From Vanessa cardui (lineage: Eukaryota > Arthropoda > Insecta > Lepidoptera > Nymphalidae), in the NCBI RefSeq assembly GCF_905220365.1, contig NC_061151.1, positions 3,900,197 to 3,964,196 of the forward strand: a stretch of DNA of 64,000 nt. Reading direction: 5' to 3'. The notes under the pieces are model-generated. The model was not told where the DNA came from, searched no databases, and saw only the letters and a list, made by a program, of their open reading frames with translations. The translations under genes were made by a program, and so were the position numbers. Shown in pieces: positions 27,801 through 31,787 of the stretch (position 1 is its first letter; each line of letters begins with the position of its first letter).

Positions 27801-30800
27801 AGAACATATTTCACCACGCTGTTCCAATGCGGGTTGGTGGAATACAAATGTGGCAGAATTTCTATGAAATTTGTCACATGCAGGTTTCCTCACGATGTTT
27901 TCCTTCACCGCTGAGCACGAGATGAATTATAAAGACAAATTAAGCACATGAATCAGCGGTGCTCGCCTGGGTTTGAACCCGCAATCATCGGCTAAGATGC
28001 ACGCGTTCTAACCACTGGGCCATCTCGACTCTTATTATATATATAAATTATATAATTAATTTTAATTATCACTAGCAACCCGCCCCGGTTTCGCTCTGGT
28101 GCAAAGCTGATACTAAATACACTACAGTATTTGTTTATTCACGGCATCACATTAGAAACTTCTAATATTATCAGTGTTGAAGCTTGGAATTAATACCTGT
28201 TGACCTCCAGGCAGGATATATTAATTTAAATAATTGTATTTAACTAACATGACTTTGTATGTTTTAAATGTTGAAAAAGAGTAACTACTGAGTTTCTTGC
28301 CAGTTCTTCTCGGTAGGATCTACTTTCCGAACCGGTGGTAGCTTCACTTAATTGTTAAATGACGATTCAAAATTGCTTGTAAAAGCCTACTTGAATAAAG
28401 TTTACTTTGATTTTGATTTTATTGGCCTGATGATTGCGCGTTCAAACCCAGACAAGCACCACTGAATATTCATGTGCTTAATTTGTGTTTGTAATTCATA
28501 TCGTGCTCTGCGGTGAAGGAAAACATCGTGAGGAAACCTGCATATGTCAAATTTCATAAAAATTCTACCAAATGTGTATTCCACCAACCCGTTCCCAATA
28601 TGTTCCAAAACTTAAAATCTTATTATTATCTTATAATATTCTTAAATATTATCTTCAAAAAATTTACAGGCTGTTGTTGTTATTGTATTAATCAATATCT
28701 CATAACCTTCCAGGGTATGCTCATAGATCTGACACACCCATCAAAGGTCCTGTTCTACCAGGGGGATGAATCGACGATCCTGCCGACAGCCAGCTACAAG
28801 ACCCTTAAGACCTCGCTACACATGGAGTCAATAAAGCACAAGGACAAACACGAGGACACGAAGACAAGGAACGTTATGATATCGGAGGCGTTTTTGAGAT
28901 TCTTCGTCGACATTTTGGGCGATTTCTGGAAGTTCTTTTCTGATGGTGAAGTTGGGGACAGCGATTTGGGAAAGAACGGCGTTGTTTTTGATGTGAGTAG
29001 AATAGAATAGAATGTATTTATTTGAAACACAGGCACAGGTATTACAATAAAAAAGGAACAAGAGAAACAAAAAAATCTACGAACTAACTAAAACTATGAC
29101 AGTAAATCCAAAAACAATTATGTGCGTAGACATGTACACATGGAAAGCCTGCAAATATGCCGTGTCCCATTCAGCGAAATATGGGTCCTAAAAAAAAAAC
29201 CCAATGCTGATTTTCAATGGTCACCTTTTTGTCGTATTCATCGCTGTGACGGGCAGCGACAAAGACATCGAATTAACATAATAATAATTACGTGTCCTAT
29301 TATATCATGCCAGTGTAACTACAGGCACAAGGGACATAACATCTTGGTTCCCAAGGTTGGTGGCACATTGACGGTGTAAGGTATAGTTAATATTTCTTAC
29401 AGCGTCATTGTCTATGGGTGATGGTGACTATTACCATCAGGTGGCCCATATGCTCGCCCGCCAACCTATAACATAAAAAAATGAGATAGTGATTATCTAT
29501 TTGAATGATTCCATGTCCATTCTTAAAGGATCTGAAGAGAAGAACATTCTCTATCTCACTCTTTCATTCTCCTTTCATAAACCGTTAGGAGGGTAACTGT
29601 AACGAGTTTAGGATAGTCGATTTGAGTGCTTTCCGTGAGATAGAAATGGGAACACTCAATAGGCTATTTGACAATGCGAAAAGTAAATTGTGAATTATTG
29701 TAATCAGTGTATATTATGAGTTTAAAAATGGTTATTCACTAACGAAAGATAAAATTAATACTTAATTTATTCAAAAATCAATAAATAAAAATGCATTTTT
29801 TCAAACGTTTGTCACGTGACACAAAACGCTCCTGATTGGCCGGGCTTATGATGAAGTCACTTTCTTGTATACCTTGCTTTTCTACTATATGTAACACAGA
29901 TTAAAATACAGCAAACTGACGTCACCGACCCCATTGCAACGCCATATTGTCCAAGTAGCGTTTTCGCGCGCTATTTAAATATGGAATTTTCAATATGATA
30001 TTTTTCGGCAAATATGCACTAGAAATAATCAATTGTACTTTTACTGGGTTCTTTAACCTCTACTAAATAATATAAAATGGATTTTAAAAATCAGTCTAAT
30101 AGCCTCCTATAATATCATGCGATAATGATTATCTATTTGAATGATTCCATGTCCATTCTTAAAGGATCTGAAGGGAGTAAGAACATGACATTCTCTATCT
30201 TACTCTTTCGTTCTCCTTTCATAAACCGATAGGAGGGAAGCTGCAACGAGTTTAGGATCGATTTGAGTGCTTTCCGTGACAAAGAAATGGAAACACTCAA
30301 TTTTCCTGACACTATAGTGTCAGTGTGAGTTTTCGACTAAGATTTTCACACACAAGTGTAGTGAACTTAGGACCTGTGGTAGTGGATCTATCTGTCTGTC
30401 TGAGTCTGGTAATTTCTGGACATAGTTGGCTTAAATCTTTTAGATTTTGGCTGCGACGATCTTATTCGTTCCTGAAGATTCAAACTCATGGCCCAACATT
30501 TTTATCGAATTAAATCAAAATAAACTTTATTCAAGTAGGCTTTTACAAGCACTTTTGAATCGTCATTTTACAATTAAGTGAAGCTACCACTGATTCGGAA
30601 AGTAGATTCTACCGAGAAGAACCGGCAAGAAACTCAGTAGTTACTCTTTTTTAACATTTAAAAACTACAAAGTCATGTTAGTTAATACAATTATTTAAAT
30701 GTTGACTTCCAAGCAGGATATATTATATCCTGCTTGGAAGCAGGATATATTAAGCAGGATATATTATATCCTGCTTGGAAGTCAACAGGTATTAATCTTG

Positions 30801-31787
30801 TATCGAATAATATACGTTTTTTACCAATGTATTTTTTATAAACGATTTGAATTTACGAAACGGCAAAGTTAAATTCTTGTTTTCTTTTACAGTATAGTTA
30901 AGTATAGGGATAAAAGATCCAACTGGTGGTAAATAGTCACACAGGCCATAGATATAAGCACTGTGAAAAATCATAACTATTTCTTACTTAGCTAAGATTC
31001 GACGTCCATTGTGCCTTTAGATATACAGGCTTGTTTACCTTAATAGTACACAACAATACTAAGTTTTGCTTTGCGGTGGTAGAATATCTGATGAGCGGGT
31101 GGTACCTACCCAGACGGTCAGTACAAAGTCACCAAGTATATATATATATACAACAACAGCCTGTAAATTCCCACTGCTGGGCTAAAGACCTCCTCTCCCT
31201 TTGAGGAGAAGGTTTGGAACATATTCCACCACGCTGTTCCAATGCGGGTTGGTGGAATGCACATGTGGCAGAATTTATATGAAATTTGTCACATGAAGTT
31301 TTCTTCACGATGTTTTCCTTCACCGCTGAGTACGAGATGAATTATAAAGACAAATTAAGCACATGAAACAGTAGTGCGTGCCTGGGTTTGAACCCGCAAC
31401 CATCGGTTAAGATGCACGCGTTCTAACCACTGGGCCATCTCGAGTATATATATATAAACCTTTTTATTACAGAAAGAAGCCTTCATCAAGAACTCGAGTT
31501 CAAAGCAAGTGCAATATTTCCTGGAATGGTTTACCGAAACAGCAATGTTCAACCATTTCATACAGAACATGGCGACGTGCTACCACGACCTACCGTTACC
31601 GAACGATTACATCAATAAGGACTTAGTCGACACTCCCCTACCGAACTTCTATGAACTGTTTCACGAAAGAGTTAAGAGTCGCAGTAAAACGCAAAATCAA
31701 AAGAGCGATTCCAAGTTGAACTATAAAAACGCAGTTAATAAAAAAGTTAAAATGTTAAAAACTAAACTAAGAGATCTAGTTGCGTAG
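1472..31787 (+). CDS. DENND2-type DENN-domain protein, C-terminal part (10 exons)
   Basis: Ten exons (1472-1810, 21065-21173, 21616-22079, 22722-22861, 23589-23685, 24158-24507, 26656-26805, 27519-27687, 28714-28992, 31473-31787) have AG/GT borders. Their lengths total 2412 nt, exactly 804 codons including the TAG stop, with matching phases throughout. The 803 visible residues begin with a charged region (1-275) of low recognisability. uDENN begins near residue 279 (LFNVCLLVGLNY). cDENN carries GYCRR (351-355), LLLERKVIIMGDELS (536-550) and YPFVWQ (564-569). dDENN carries SEAFLRFF (663-670) and FLEWFTETAMF, followed by a lysine-rich tail. This order and these motifs match vertebrate DENND2A-D, known exchange factors for Rab9 and, for DENND2B, Rab13, acting in endosomal and trans-Golgi traffic. 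The N-terminus lies outside the window. The exact orthologue among DENND2 paralogues cannot be decided here. Confidence 0.9.
1882..2124 (-). mobile_element. tRNA-headed SINE, family 2
   Basis: The minus-strand head gacgacctccgtggtggag has A-box-like sequence and a gggttcgattccc B box. The tail is (TATT)n. Known copies in this window: 12935, 15119, 17872, 33462, 44540, 48568, 53630, 56000. Confidence 0.75.
2634..2748 (+). mobile_element. LINE 3' end (ccggcaacgcacctgc family)
   Basis: ccggcaacgcacctgcaagc to tcgtttgccagctatatcat and A-run; same 3' UTR as the coding copy at 50564-50800. Confidence 0.65.
2750..3018 (-). mobile_element. tRNA-headed SINE, family 1 (Metulj-like)
   Basis: The plus strand shows the inverse: caacaacag tail, cctgtaaattcccactgctg, and the aacccgcaatcat (B box) end. 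The head is lost after gttaaga. Family 1 has an A box tggcccagtggttagaacg, B box gggttcaaaccc and (GTT)n tail. The name Metulj-like is from recognition only. Confidence 0.75.
3430..3740 (+). mobile_element. ttattttggtatatgta repeat
   Basis: gccgaagttactagttatta, ggaacaaacagacagac, aatgttattttggtatatgt and acaaacagacactcgaattt blocks. Relatives at 19046-19270, 24665-24945 and 25430-25680. Confidence 0.55.
4464..4769 (-). mobile_element. SINE family 1, complete, with target duplication
   Basis: Minus-strand copy from (GTT)n tail to gagtcgagatggcccagtgg head. TGATCTTAC lies at 4455-4463 and 4770-4778. Confidence 0.85.
4830..5180 (+). mobile_element. non-autonomous element of the CGCGGGCGACTAGT-end family
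   Basis: Runs from taatattttatatgtgaaag to gcgaagccgcgggcgataac. An internal stretch (gatattgatgaaattt...) occurs twice, so it looks like two partly overlapping copies or an internal duplication. Confidence 0.5.
5454..5832. mobile_element. palindromic MITE opened by a LINE-tail repeat
   Basis: The left end caccgtaagattacaaaatt at 5454 and the inverse aattttgtaatcttacggtg at 5812 bracket a 280-base ttggtgatagagctttg repeat. This resembles the 14971-15044 hairpin with an insertion in its middle. Confidence 0.6.
5930..6210 (-). mobile_element. TTTGATTTTGATT-tail repeat
   Basis: The plus strand shows the inverse: caaaatcgaaatcaaaataa, cggttcggaaagtagattct, then cctgcctggaagtcaacagg. The tail of tttgatttt units and the absence of inverted ends suggest a LINE 3' terminus. 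Confidence 0.6.
6672..6975 (-). mobile_element. SINE family 1, aged
   Basis: acagcctgtaaatttcccac through ctaggccatgtcatctcg; a (TA)7 run is inserted near 6884. Confidence 0.7.
7000..7979. other. repeat-poor intron sequence
   Basis: No family repeats recognised apart from a GT-rich stretch near 7095-7130. Part of the 19-kb DENND2 intron. Confidence 0.4.
7980..8251 (+). promoter_or_regulatory. candidate intronic promoter and non-coding first exon
   Basis: A local CpG-containing patch (aacggcgatgcgcgccgtt, then tccgccgccattttgg) in an otherwise AT-rich, repeat-free stretch, followed by a strong donor cgtaagta at 8250. The next acceptor, at 21064, starts an exon in phase 0 with an in-frame ATG. 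Inference only. Confidence 0.3.
8355..8580 (-). mobile_element. TTTGATTTTGATT-tail repeat
   Basis: atcaaaatctaaatatactt to tatatatcctgccttc. Confidence 0.6.
9073..9368. repeat. 100-bp tandem repeat, three units
   Basis: The aaaagctt...tttggcta motif recurs at 9073, 9173 and 9273. Each unit runs through gactcaggagttt, aatgatgataagaggttagc and ttggtgacca. Units 2 and 3 are closest; no shift in period. Confidence 0.92.
9506..9805. mobile_element. tataaaac/tcgctta repeat, near complete
   Basis: Contains gatactaaatgtactaaaga, aaaccttcctatcgaatcac and caaaatccgttgcgtagttt blocks, ending ctaagcgactttgtttgata. Confidence 0.5.
10068..10170 (-). mobile_element. SINE family 1, fragment
   Basis: caacaacaatagc tail and body to cacaatttctatgaaatta, with an internal deletion. 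Confidence 0.6.
10505..10672 (+). mobile_element. SINE family 1, 3' part
   Basis: tttatgtttataattcatct to agctgttaatgtt; head missing. Confidence 0.6.
11045..11215 (-). mobile_element. TTTGATTTTGATT-tail repeat
   Basis: aacaaaatcaaaataaactt to caacatttaagaaacatcat. Confidence 0.6.
11563..12080 (-). mobile_element. CGCGGGCGACTAGT-end element split by a SINE
   Basis: Begins agtcgcccgcggcttcgctt and ends at the agagcgacagac...tttataatattaat block. A complete SINE (11684-11990) interrupts it in the catatc...atcaaa segment, with similar tcatcaa-type sequence on both sides. Confidence 0.65.
11684..11990 (-). mobile_element. SINE family 1, complete, nested
   Basis: Complete copy with acaacaacaacaacagcctg tail and gccatctcgactc head, inside the element 11563-12080. 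Confidence 0.8.
12935..13098 (-). mobile_element. SINE family 2, truncated
   Basis: Minus-strand copy from the acggaggtcgtc-type head to the ccataacaca block; the B-box region is damaged and the tail is missing. Confidence 0.65.
13880..14030 (+). mobile_element. unclassified small repeat, target of a SINE
   Basis: ttactaatattataaatgct to acacgacggcgag; continues after the SINE at 14345 with cacgacggcgaagccacggc. A similar piece is at 14562-14700. Confidence 0.45.
14027..14344 (+). mobile_element. SINE family 1 with 14-bp target duplication
   Basis: gagctgagatggcccattgg head to (GTT)n tail. TAACACGACGGCGA is perfectly repeated at 14013-14026 and 14345-14358. Confidence 0.85.
14378..14560 (+). 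mobile_element. CGCGGGCGACTAGT-end element
   Basis: From ctatatatgtattataagtg to gcgaagacgcgggcgactag; uninterrupted copy with a degraded middle. Confidence 0.55.
14971..15044. mobile_element. short palindromic MITE-like hairpin
   Basis: Left arm cgtaagataacaaaattcgt and on to caatct. The right arm after an 8-base centre is its near-perfect inverse, ending ttgtaatcttacg. Same ends as 5454-5832. Confidence 0.75.
15060..15440 (-). mobile_element. LINE 3' end split by SINE family 2
   Basis: The inverse of a gtacaataaagagt-type LINE end: 15060-15118 and 15358-15440 (gcgacatcgctacatagcga). Relatives at 20885-20990, 53915-54050 and 54270-54420. Confidence 0.6.
15119..15357 (+). mobile_element. 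SINE family 2 with target duplication
   Basis: Complete plus-strand copy, head gacgacctccgtggtcgagt and B box gggttcgattccc. TAGATTT lies on both sides (15112-15118, 15358-15364). It is inserted into a LINE 3' end whose halves are 15060-15118 and 15358-15440. Confidence 0.82.
15790..16035 (+). mobile_element. GGTGGTAGGGC repeat (LINE-tail-like)
   Basis: Shares attctaccg...aacagtactcagtattgtt, gccagtgtaactacaggcac and catatgctcgtccgcca blocks. A-rich end after the ctatacca motif suggests retrotransposed origin. Class not certain. Confidence 0.65.
16404..16970. mobile_element. terminal-inverted-repeat element split by a LINE-tail repeat
   Basis: The left end 16404-16438 (gtacgacacaacttagatgt...) is matched inverted by 16657-16680 and, after a 275-base inserted repeat (about 16683-16956), by 16959-16970. 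Joined, the right end mirrors about 35 bases of the left one. A lone end of the same family is at 45064-45100. Confidence 0.65.
16683..16956 (-). mobile_element. GGTGGTAGGGC repeat inserted in a TIR element
   Basis: tttggcggacgagcatatgg to gggtagcctaccacca; interrupts the right end of the 16404-16970 element. Confidence 0.7.
16980..17815. other. intron, little structure seen
   Basis: ATCGAT motifs near 17120-17175 and a weak SINE-like piece at 17330-17400; otherwise nothing. Confidence 0.35.
17818..18305 (+). mobile_element. SINE family 1 interrupted by SINE family 2
   Basis: The head gagccgcaatggctcagtgg (17818-17871) resumes at 18089 with gattgcgggttcaat and runs to caggctgttaatg. A family 2 SINE (17872-18088) fills the break between the A and B boxes. 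Confidence 0.8.
17872..18088 (+). mobile_element. SINE family 2 nested in SINE family 1
   Basis: gacgacctccatggtcgttt head, ttatttatg tail. A gattg/gattc pair flanks it. The B-box stretch is deleted, so it could not be transcribed internally as is. Confidence 0.75.
18306..19045. other. intron, little structure seen
   Basis: AT-rich with a GT-rich patch near 18690-18740 and a repeat end near 18780-18870; no gene. Confidence 0.35.
19046..19270 (-). mobile_element. ttattttggtatatgta repeat, inverse
   Basis: gtgtctgtttgtaatactaa to gtaacttaggcaacttacat. Confidence 0.55.
19811..19858. repeat. hairpin-forming inverted repeat
   Basis: gggcgccttacctatatggt and the inverse-like actatagataaggcacccc form a stem of about 20 pairs with a few gaps. 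Class unknown. Confidence 0.45.
19957..20017 (-). mobile_element. SINE family 1, head fragment
   Basis: aacccgcaatcatcggttaa through ctgggccatctcactc; only the tRNA-like head is present. Confidence 0.6.
20020..20880. other. repeat-poor intron sequence
   Basis: No family repeats recognised. A patch at 20340-20460 has higher GC and an atgacgtcacaatt site. Confidence 0.35.
20885..21000 (+). mobile_element. LINE 3' end
   Basis: ttgcttgtaagagatcgctg to gtacaataaagagtgttttg plus tttgat tail; ends about 65 bases before the 21065 exon. Confidence 0.55.
21065..21173 (+). CDS. DENND2-type gene, second visible exon
   Basis: The acceptor is acgttttcag/ctg and the donor is gtgaag/gtgagt. It encodes 36 codons plus one base (NRLMTEIYETVKAACNMDE...). 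It starts in phase 0 after the 1472-1810 exon, at the end of the 19-kb intron. It has an in-frame ATG at 21077-21079, which could start a shorter isoform if an intronic promoter is used. Confidence 0.85.
21340..21512 (+). mobile_element. non-autonomous element of the CGCGGGCGACTAGT-end family
   Basis: Runs from tataaatgtgaaag through ctctttcacaaccaaaccgc to acgcgggcgactg, directly beside the intron-2 segment that was copied to 34483-34650. Same family as 4830-5180 and 14378-14560. Confidence 0.6.
21616..22079 (+). CDS. DENND2-type gene, third visible exon (start of uDENN)
   Basis: The acceptor is ctttttccag/aat and the donor is ccgagtcag/gtgag. It encodes residues 150-304. The first two thirds are serine- and arginine-rich linker (RSLTEKRKNYVRRVSSRVAY). 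The end is the first uDENN strand, GLFNVCLLVGLNYMTGEAYV. A diverged inverted copy of the acceptor region, up to about 40 coding bases, sits inside a repeat element at 34483-34650. Confidence 0.9.
22722..22861 (+). CDS. DENND2-type gene, fourth visible exon (uDENN)
   Basis: The acceptor is tttgtttctag/gta and the donor is ctatgg/gtgagt. It encodes residues 305-350 plus two bases of Gly351. Motifs are PPHIENLIFPE and the CYSLVLTDERGERAYG stretch, corresponding to the F-V-L-T-G-E-D-G strand of other DENND2 proteins. Confidence 0.92.
22915..23020 (-). mobile_element. SINE family 1, tail fragment
   Basis: aatagcctgtaaatttccca to cgaacgcagttggttggata, 54 bases after the 22722-22861 exon. Confidence 0.6.
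23040..23228 (+). mobile_element. TTTGATTTTGATT-tail repeat
   Basis: aataattgtattaactaaca to ttattttgattttgattttg. Confidence 0.65.
23275..23478 (+). mobile_element. SINE family 1, degraded
   Basis: aaaatgtgtttgaaattcaa to ggaaatttacaggctgac; head lost, many substitutions. Confidence 0.55.
23589..23685 (+). CDS. DENND2-type gene, fifth visible exon (start of cDENN)
   Basis: The acceptor is gtttttacag/cta and the donor is tataag/gtgag. It completes GYCRR and continues VLPEGATTCLPLCYCLIGKY. This is the strongest short DENND2 signature in the window (GYCRRLLP in relatives). Confidence 0.93.
23888..24115 (+). mobile_element. SINE family 1, degraded
   Basis: accgagatggcccagtggtt head present, B-box region deleted, ends near ctcttcaaagtagtggg. 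Confidence 0.6.
24158..24507 (+). CDS. DENND2-type gene, sixth visible exon (cDENN with insert)
   Basis: The acceptor is aattctag/gta and the donor is gacccag/gtaac. It encodes residues 384-499. After VLQEIESHHG and FPNPGEQISITY comes a Ser/Asp/Asn-rich loop (about residues 425-490) that is longer than I expect in vertebrate relatives. The loop is probably a disordered insert between cDENN helices. Confidence 0.9.
24665..24945 (-). mobile_element. ttattttggtatatgta repeat with expanded TCTG
   Basis: gtgtctgtttgtaatattaa to cgtaacttaggctactta. A (TCTG)9 microsatellite at 24766-24802 has grown inside it. Confidence 0.6.
24766..24802. repeat. (TCTG)n microsatellite
   Basis: About nine perfect units. 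Confidence 0.95.
25430..25680 (+). mobile_element. ttattttggtatatgta repeat
   Basis: actagctgtgtgaaaaaatt to acagacactccaattttatt. Confidence 0.55.
25680..25925. mobile_element. tataaaac/tcgctta repeat
   Basis: ataaaacatagtcgcttact through gataattttagaagtttcta and onwards to ctaagccaatcgctagtt. Confidence 0.5.
26200..26508 (-). mobile_element. GGTGGTAGGGC repeat
   Basis: Poly-T, then ataggttggcggacgagcat to caaagccctacgaccaagtg. A degraded second copy is at about 25985-26070. Confidence 0.65.
26656..26805 (+). CDS. DENND2-type gene, seventh visible exon (cDENN core)
   Basis: The acceptor is gtcaatag/gac and the donor is ttgag/gtgag. It encodes residues 500-549, including RPLDPRADEDNVSILLDTFG and FGSLLLERKVIIMGDEL, the canonical cDENN core helix and strand (FASLLLERRVIF in relatives). 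Confidence 0.93.
26863..26875. repeat. G homopolymer (13 G)
   Basis: Thirteen G within the intron 58 bases after the 26656-26805 exon. Similar runs: 12 C at 34805-34816 and 10 G at 43026-43035. Confidence 0.9.
26880..27029 (-). pseudogene. RTE-like LINE ORF remnant, C-terminal piece
   Basis: The minus strand encodes HIVRNVLRNV, KRWMDCVKDDMVRKNVT and CEMTSD, typical of the C-terminus of lepidopteran RTE-type reverse transcriptase frames. Its upstream part is at 27296-27460; a separate repeat (27024-27295) sits between. Intronic relic, no function expected. Confidence 0.6.
27030..27295 (-). mobile_element. GGTGGTAGGGC repeat inside RTE remnant
   Basis: taggttggcggacgagcata to cccagacgggcttgcc; splits the LINE coding remnant in two. 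Confidence 0.7.
27296..27460 (-). pseudogene. RTE-like LINE ORF remnant, upstream piece
   Basis: The minus strand encodes IRPTVLYGSECWATKGMTE, then LHLAEMRMLRGMCDRVRNEY and IRGSLKETTIAEKL, the familiar thumb-region block after the reverse transcriptase domain of RTE-like elements. It is interrupted after AEKL by another repeat. Confidence 0.65.
27519..27687 (+). CDS. DENND2-type gene, eighth visible exon (cDENN)
   Basis: The acceptor is tttattccag/tgt and the donor is gaagag/gtaat. It encodes residues 550-606: VISSCMEALQSALYPFVWQQ, a conserved cDENN helix, then LSDHNPAQIEE. Intron phases on both sides fit. Confidence 0.93.
27744..28032 (-). mobile_element. SINE family 1
   Basis: aactataaattcccactgct through ctgggccatctcgactc, 56 bases after the 27519-27687 exon. 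Confidence 0.75.
28068..28185. mobile_element. tataaaac/tcgctta repeat, one end
   Basis: tcactagcaacccgccccgg to tctaatattatcagtgtt. Confidence 0.5.
28190..28422 (+). mobile_element. TTTGATTTTGATT-tail repeat
   Basis: aatacctgttgacctccagg to actttgattttgatttt. Confidence 0.65.
28425..28682 (+). mobile_element. SINE family 1, deleted in the middle
   Basis: cctgatgattgcgcgttcaa to caggctgttgttgttatt. It ends about 30 bases before the acceptor at 28713, so it lies in the branch-point zone. Confidence 0.65.
28714..28992 (+). CDS. DENND2-type gene, ninth visible exon (cDENN end, dDENN start)
   Basis: The acceptor is accttccag/ggt and the donor is tttgat/gtgagt. It encodes residues 607-699: GMLIDLTHPSKVL, an acidic/basic loop, then SEAFLRFFVDILGDF, where dDENN begins. 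The exon is tightly framed by repeats: a SINE remnant ends about 30 bases upstream and a repeat tail starts within the donor region downstream. Confidence 0.92.
28995..29240 (-). mobile_element. repeat tail immediately after exon donor
   Basis: The (agaat)n stretch begins within the donor region of the 28714-28992 exon, then gtatttatttgaaacacagg. Looks like a LINE 3' end in reverse; the (TATTC)n tail is typical. Confidence 0.5.
29308..29482 (+). mobile_element. GGTGGTAGGGC repeat, 3' part
   Basis: gccagtgtaactacaggcac to ccgccaacctataacataaa plus A-run. Confidence 0.6.
29485..29660 (+). repeat. direct repeat A (left copy)
   Basis: gatagtgattatctatttga through aacactcaat. About 90% identical by eye to 30121-30301; the two copies flank the element at 29661-30105. 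Confidence 0.8.
29661..30105 (+). mobile_element. AGGCTATT element, copy 1
   Basis: 445 bases beginning aggctatttgacaatgcga and ending gtctaatagcct, giving a 12-base imperfect inverted end. The inside is matched in reverse by 59620-60005. It contains ctgacgtcac and a cacgtgac box. It is flanked by a duplicated 180-base host sequence. Confidence 0.65.
30121..30301 (+). repeat. direct repeat A (right copy)
   Basis: gataatgattatctatttga through aacactcaat, with small indels relative to 29485-29660. Confidence 0.8.
30510..30790 (-). mobile_element. TTTGATTTTGATT-tail repeat with palindromic end
   Basis: aaatcaaaataaactttatt to the 30700-30790 palindrome of the gacttccaagcaggat end. Confidence 0.65.
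30700..30790. repeat. near-perfect palindrome built from an element end
   Basis: gttgacttccaagcaggata...tatcctgcttggaagtcaac, with an extra internal aggatatatt unit. It sits at the end of the 30510-30790 repeat and probably arose by inverted duplication of that end. Confidence 0.7.
30900..31138 (-). mobile_element. GGTGGTAGGGC repeat, very degraded
   Basis: aactggtggtaaatagtcac to agtacaaagtcaccaag; clearly diverged from other copies. Confidence 0.45.
31150..31444 (-). mobile_element. SINE family 1 next to the last DENND2 exon
   Basis: Complete minus-strand copy flanked on both sides by gtatatatatata-type sequence. Ends 28 bases before exon 31473. Confidence 0.8.
31473..31787 (+). CDS. DENND2-type gene, last exon with stop
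   Basis: The acceptor is ttttattacag/aaa, with the TAG stop at 31785-31787. It encodes residues 700-803: KEAFIKNSSSKQVQYF and WFTETAMFNHFIQNM complete dDENN. A lysine-rich tail follows, possibly a coiled or membrane-contacting segment. A SINE ends only about 28 bases before the exon. Confidence 0.93.
   Translation, partial: KEAFIKNSSSKQVQYFLEWFTETAMFNHFIQNMATCYHDLPLPNDYINKDLVDTPLPNFYELFHERVKSRSKTQNQKSDSKLNYKNAVNKKVKMLKTKLRDLVA

Noticed and set aside
28513..28713. Upstream extension of the exon frame at 28714
   Set aside because: The open frame runs back through a SINE remnant; the acceptor accttccag and the phase match to the previous exon show the true exon start.
30307..30322. Perfect 16-base palindrome tgacactatagtgtca
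   Set aside because: Single occurrence with no linked structure; chance cannot be excluded.
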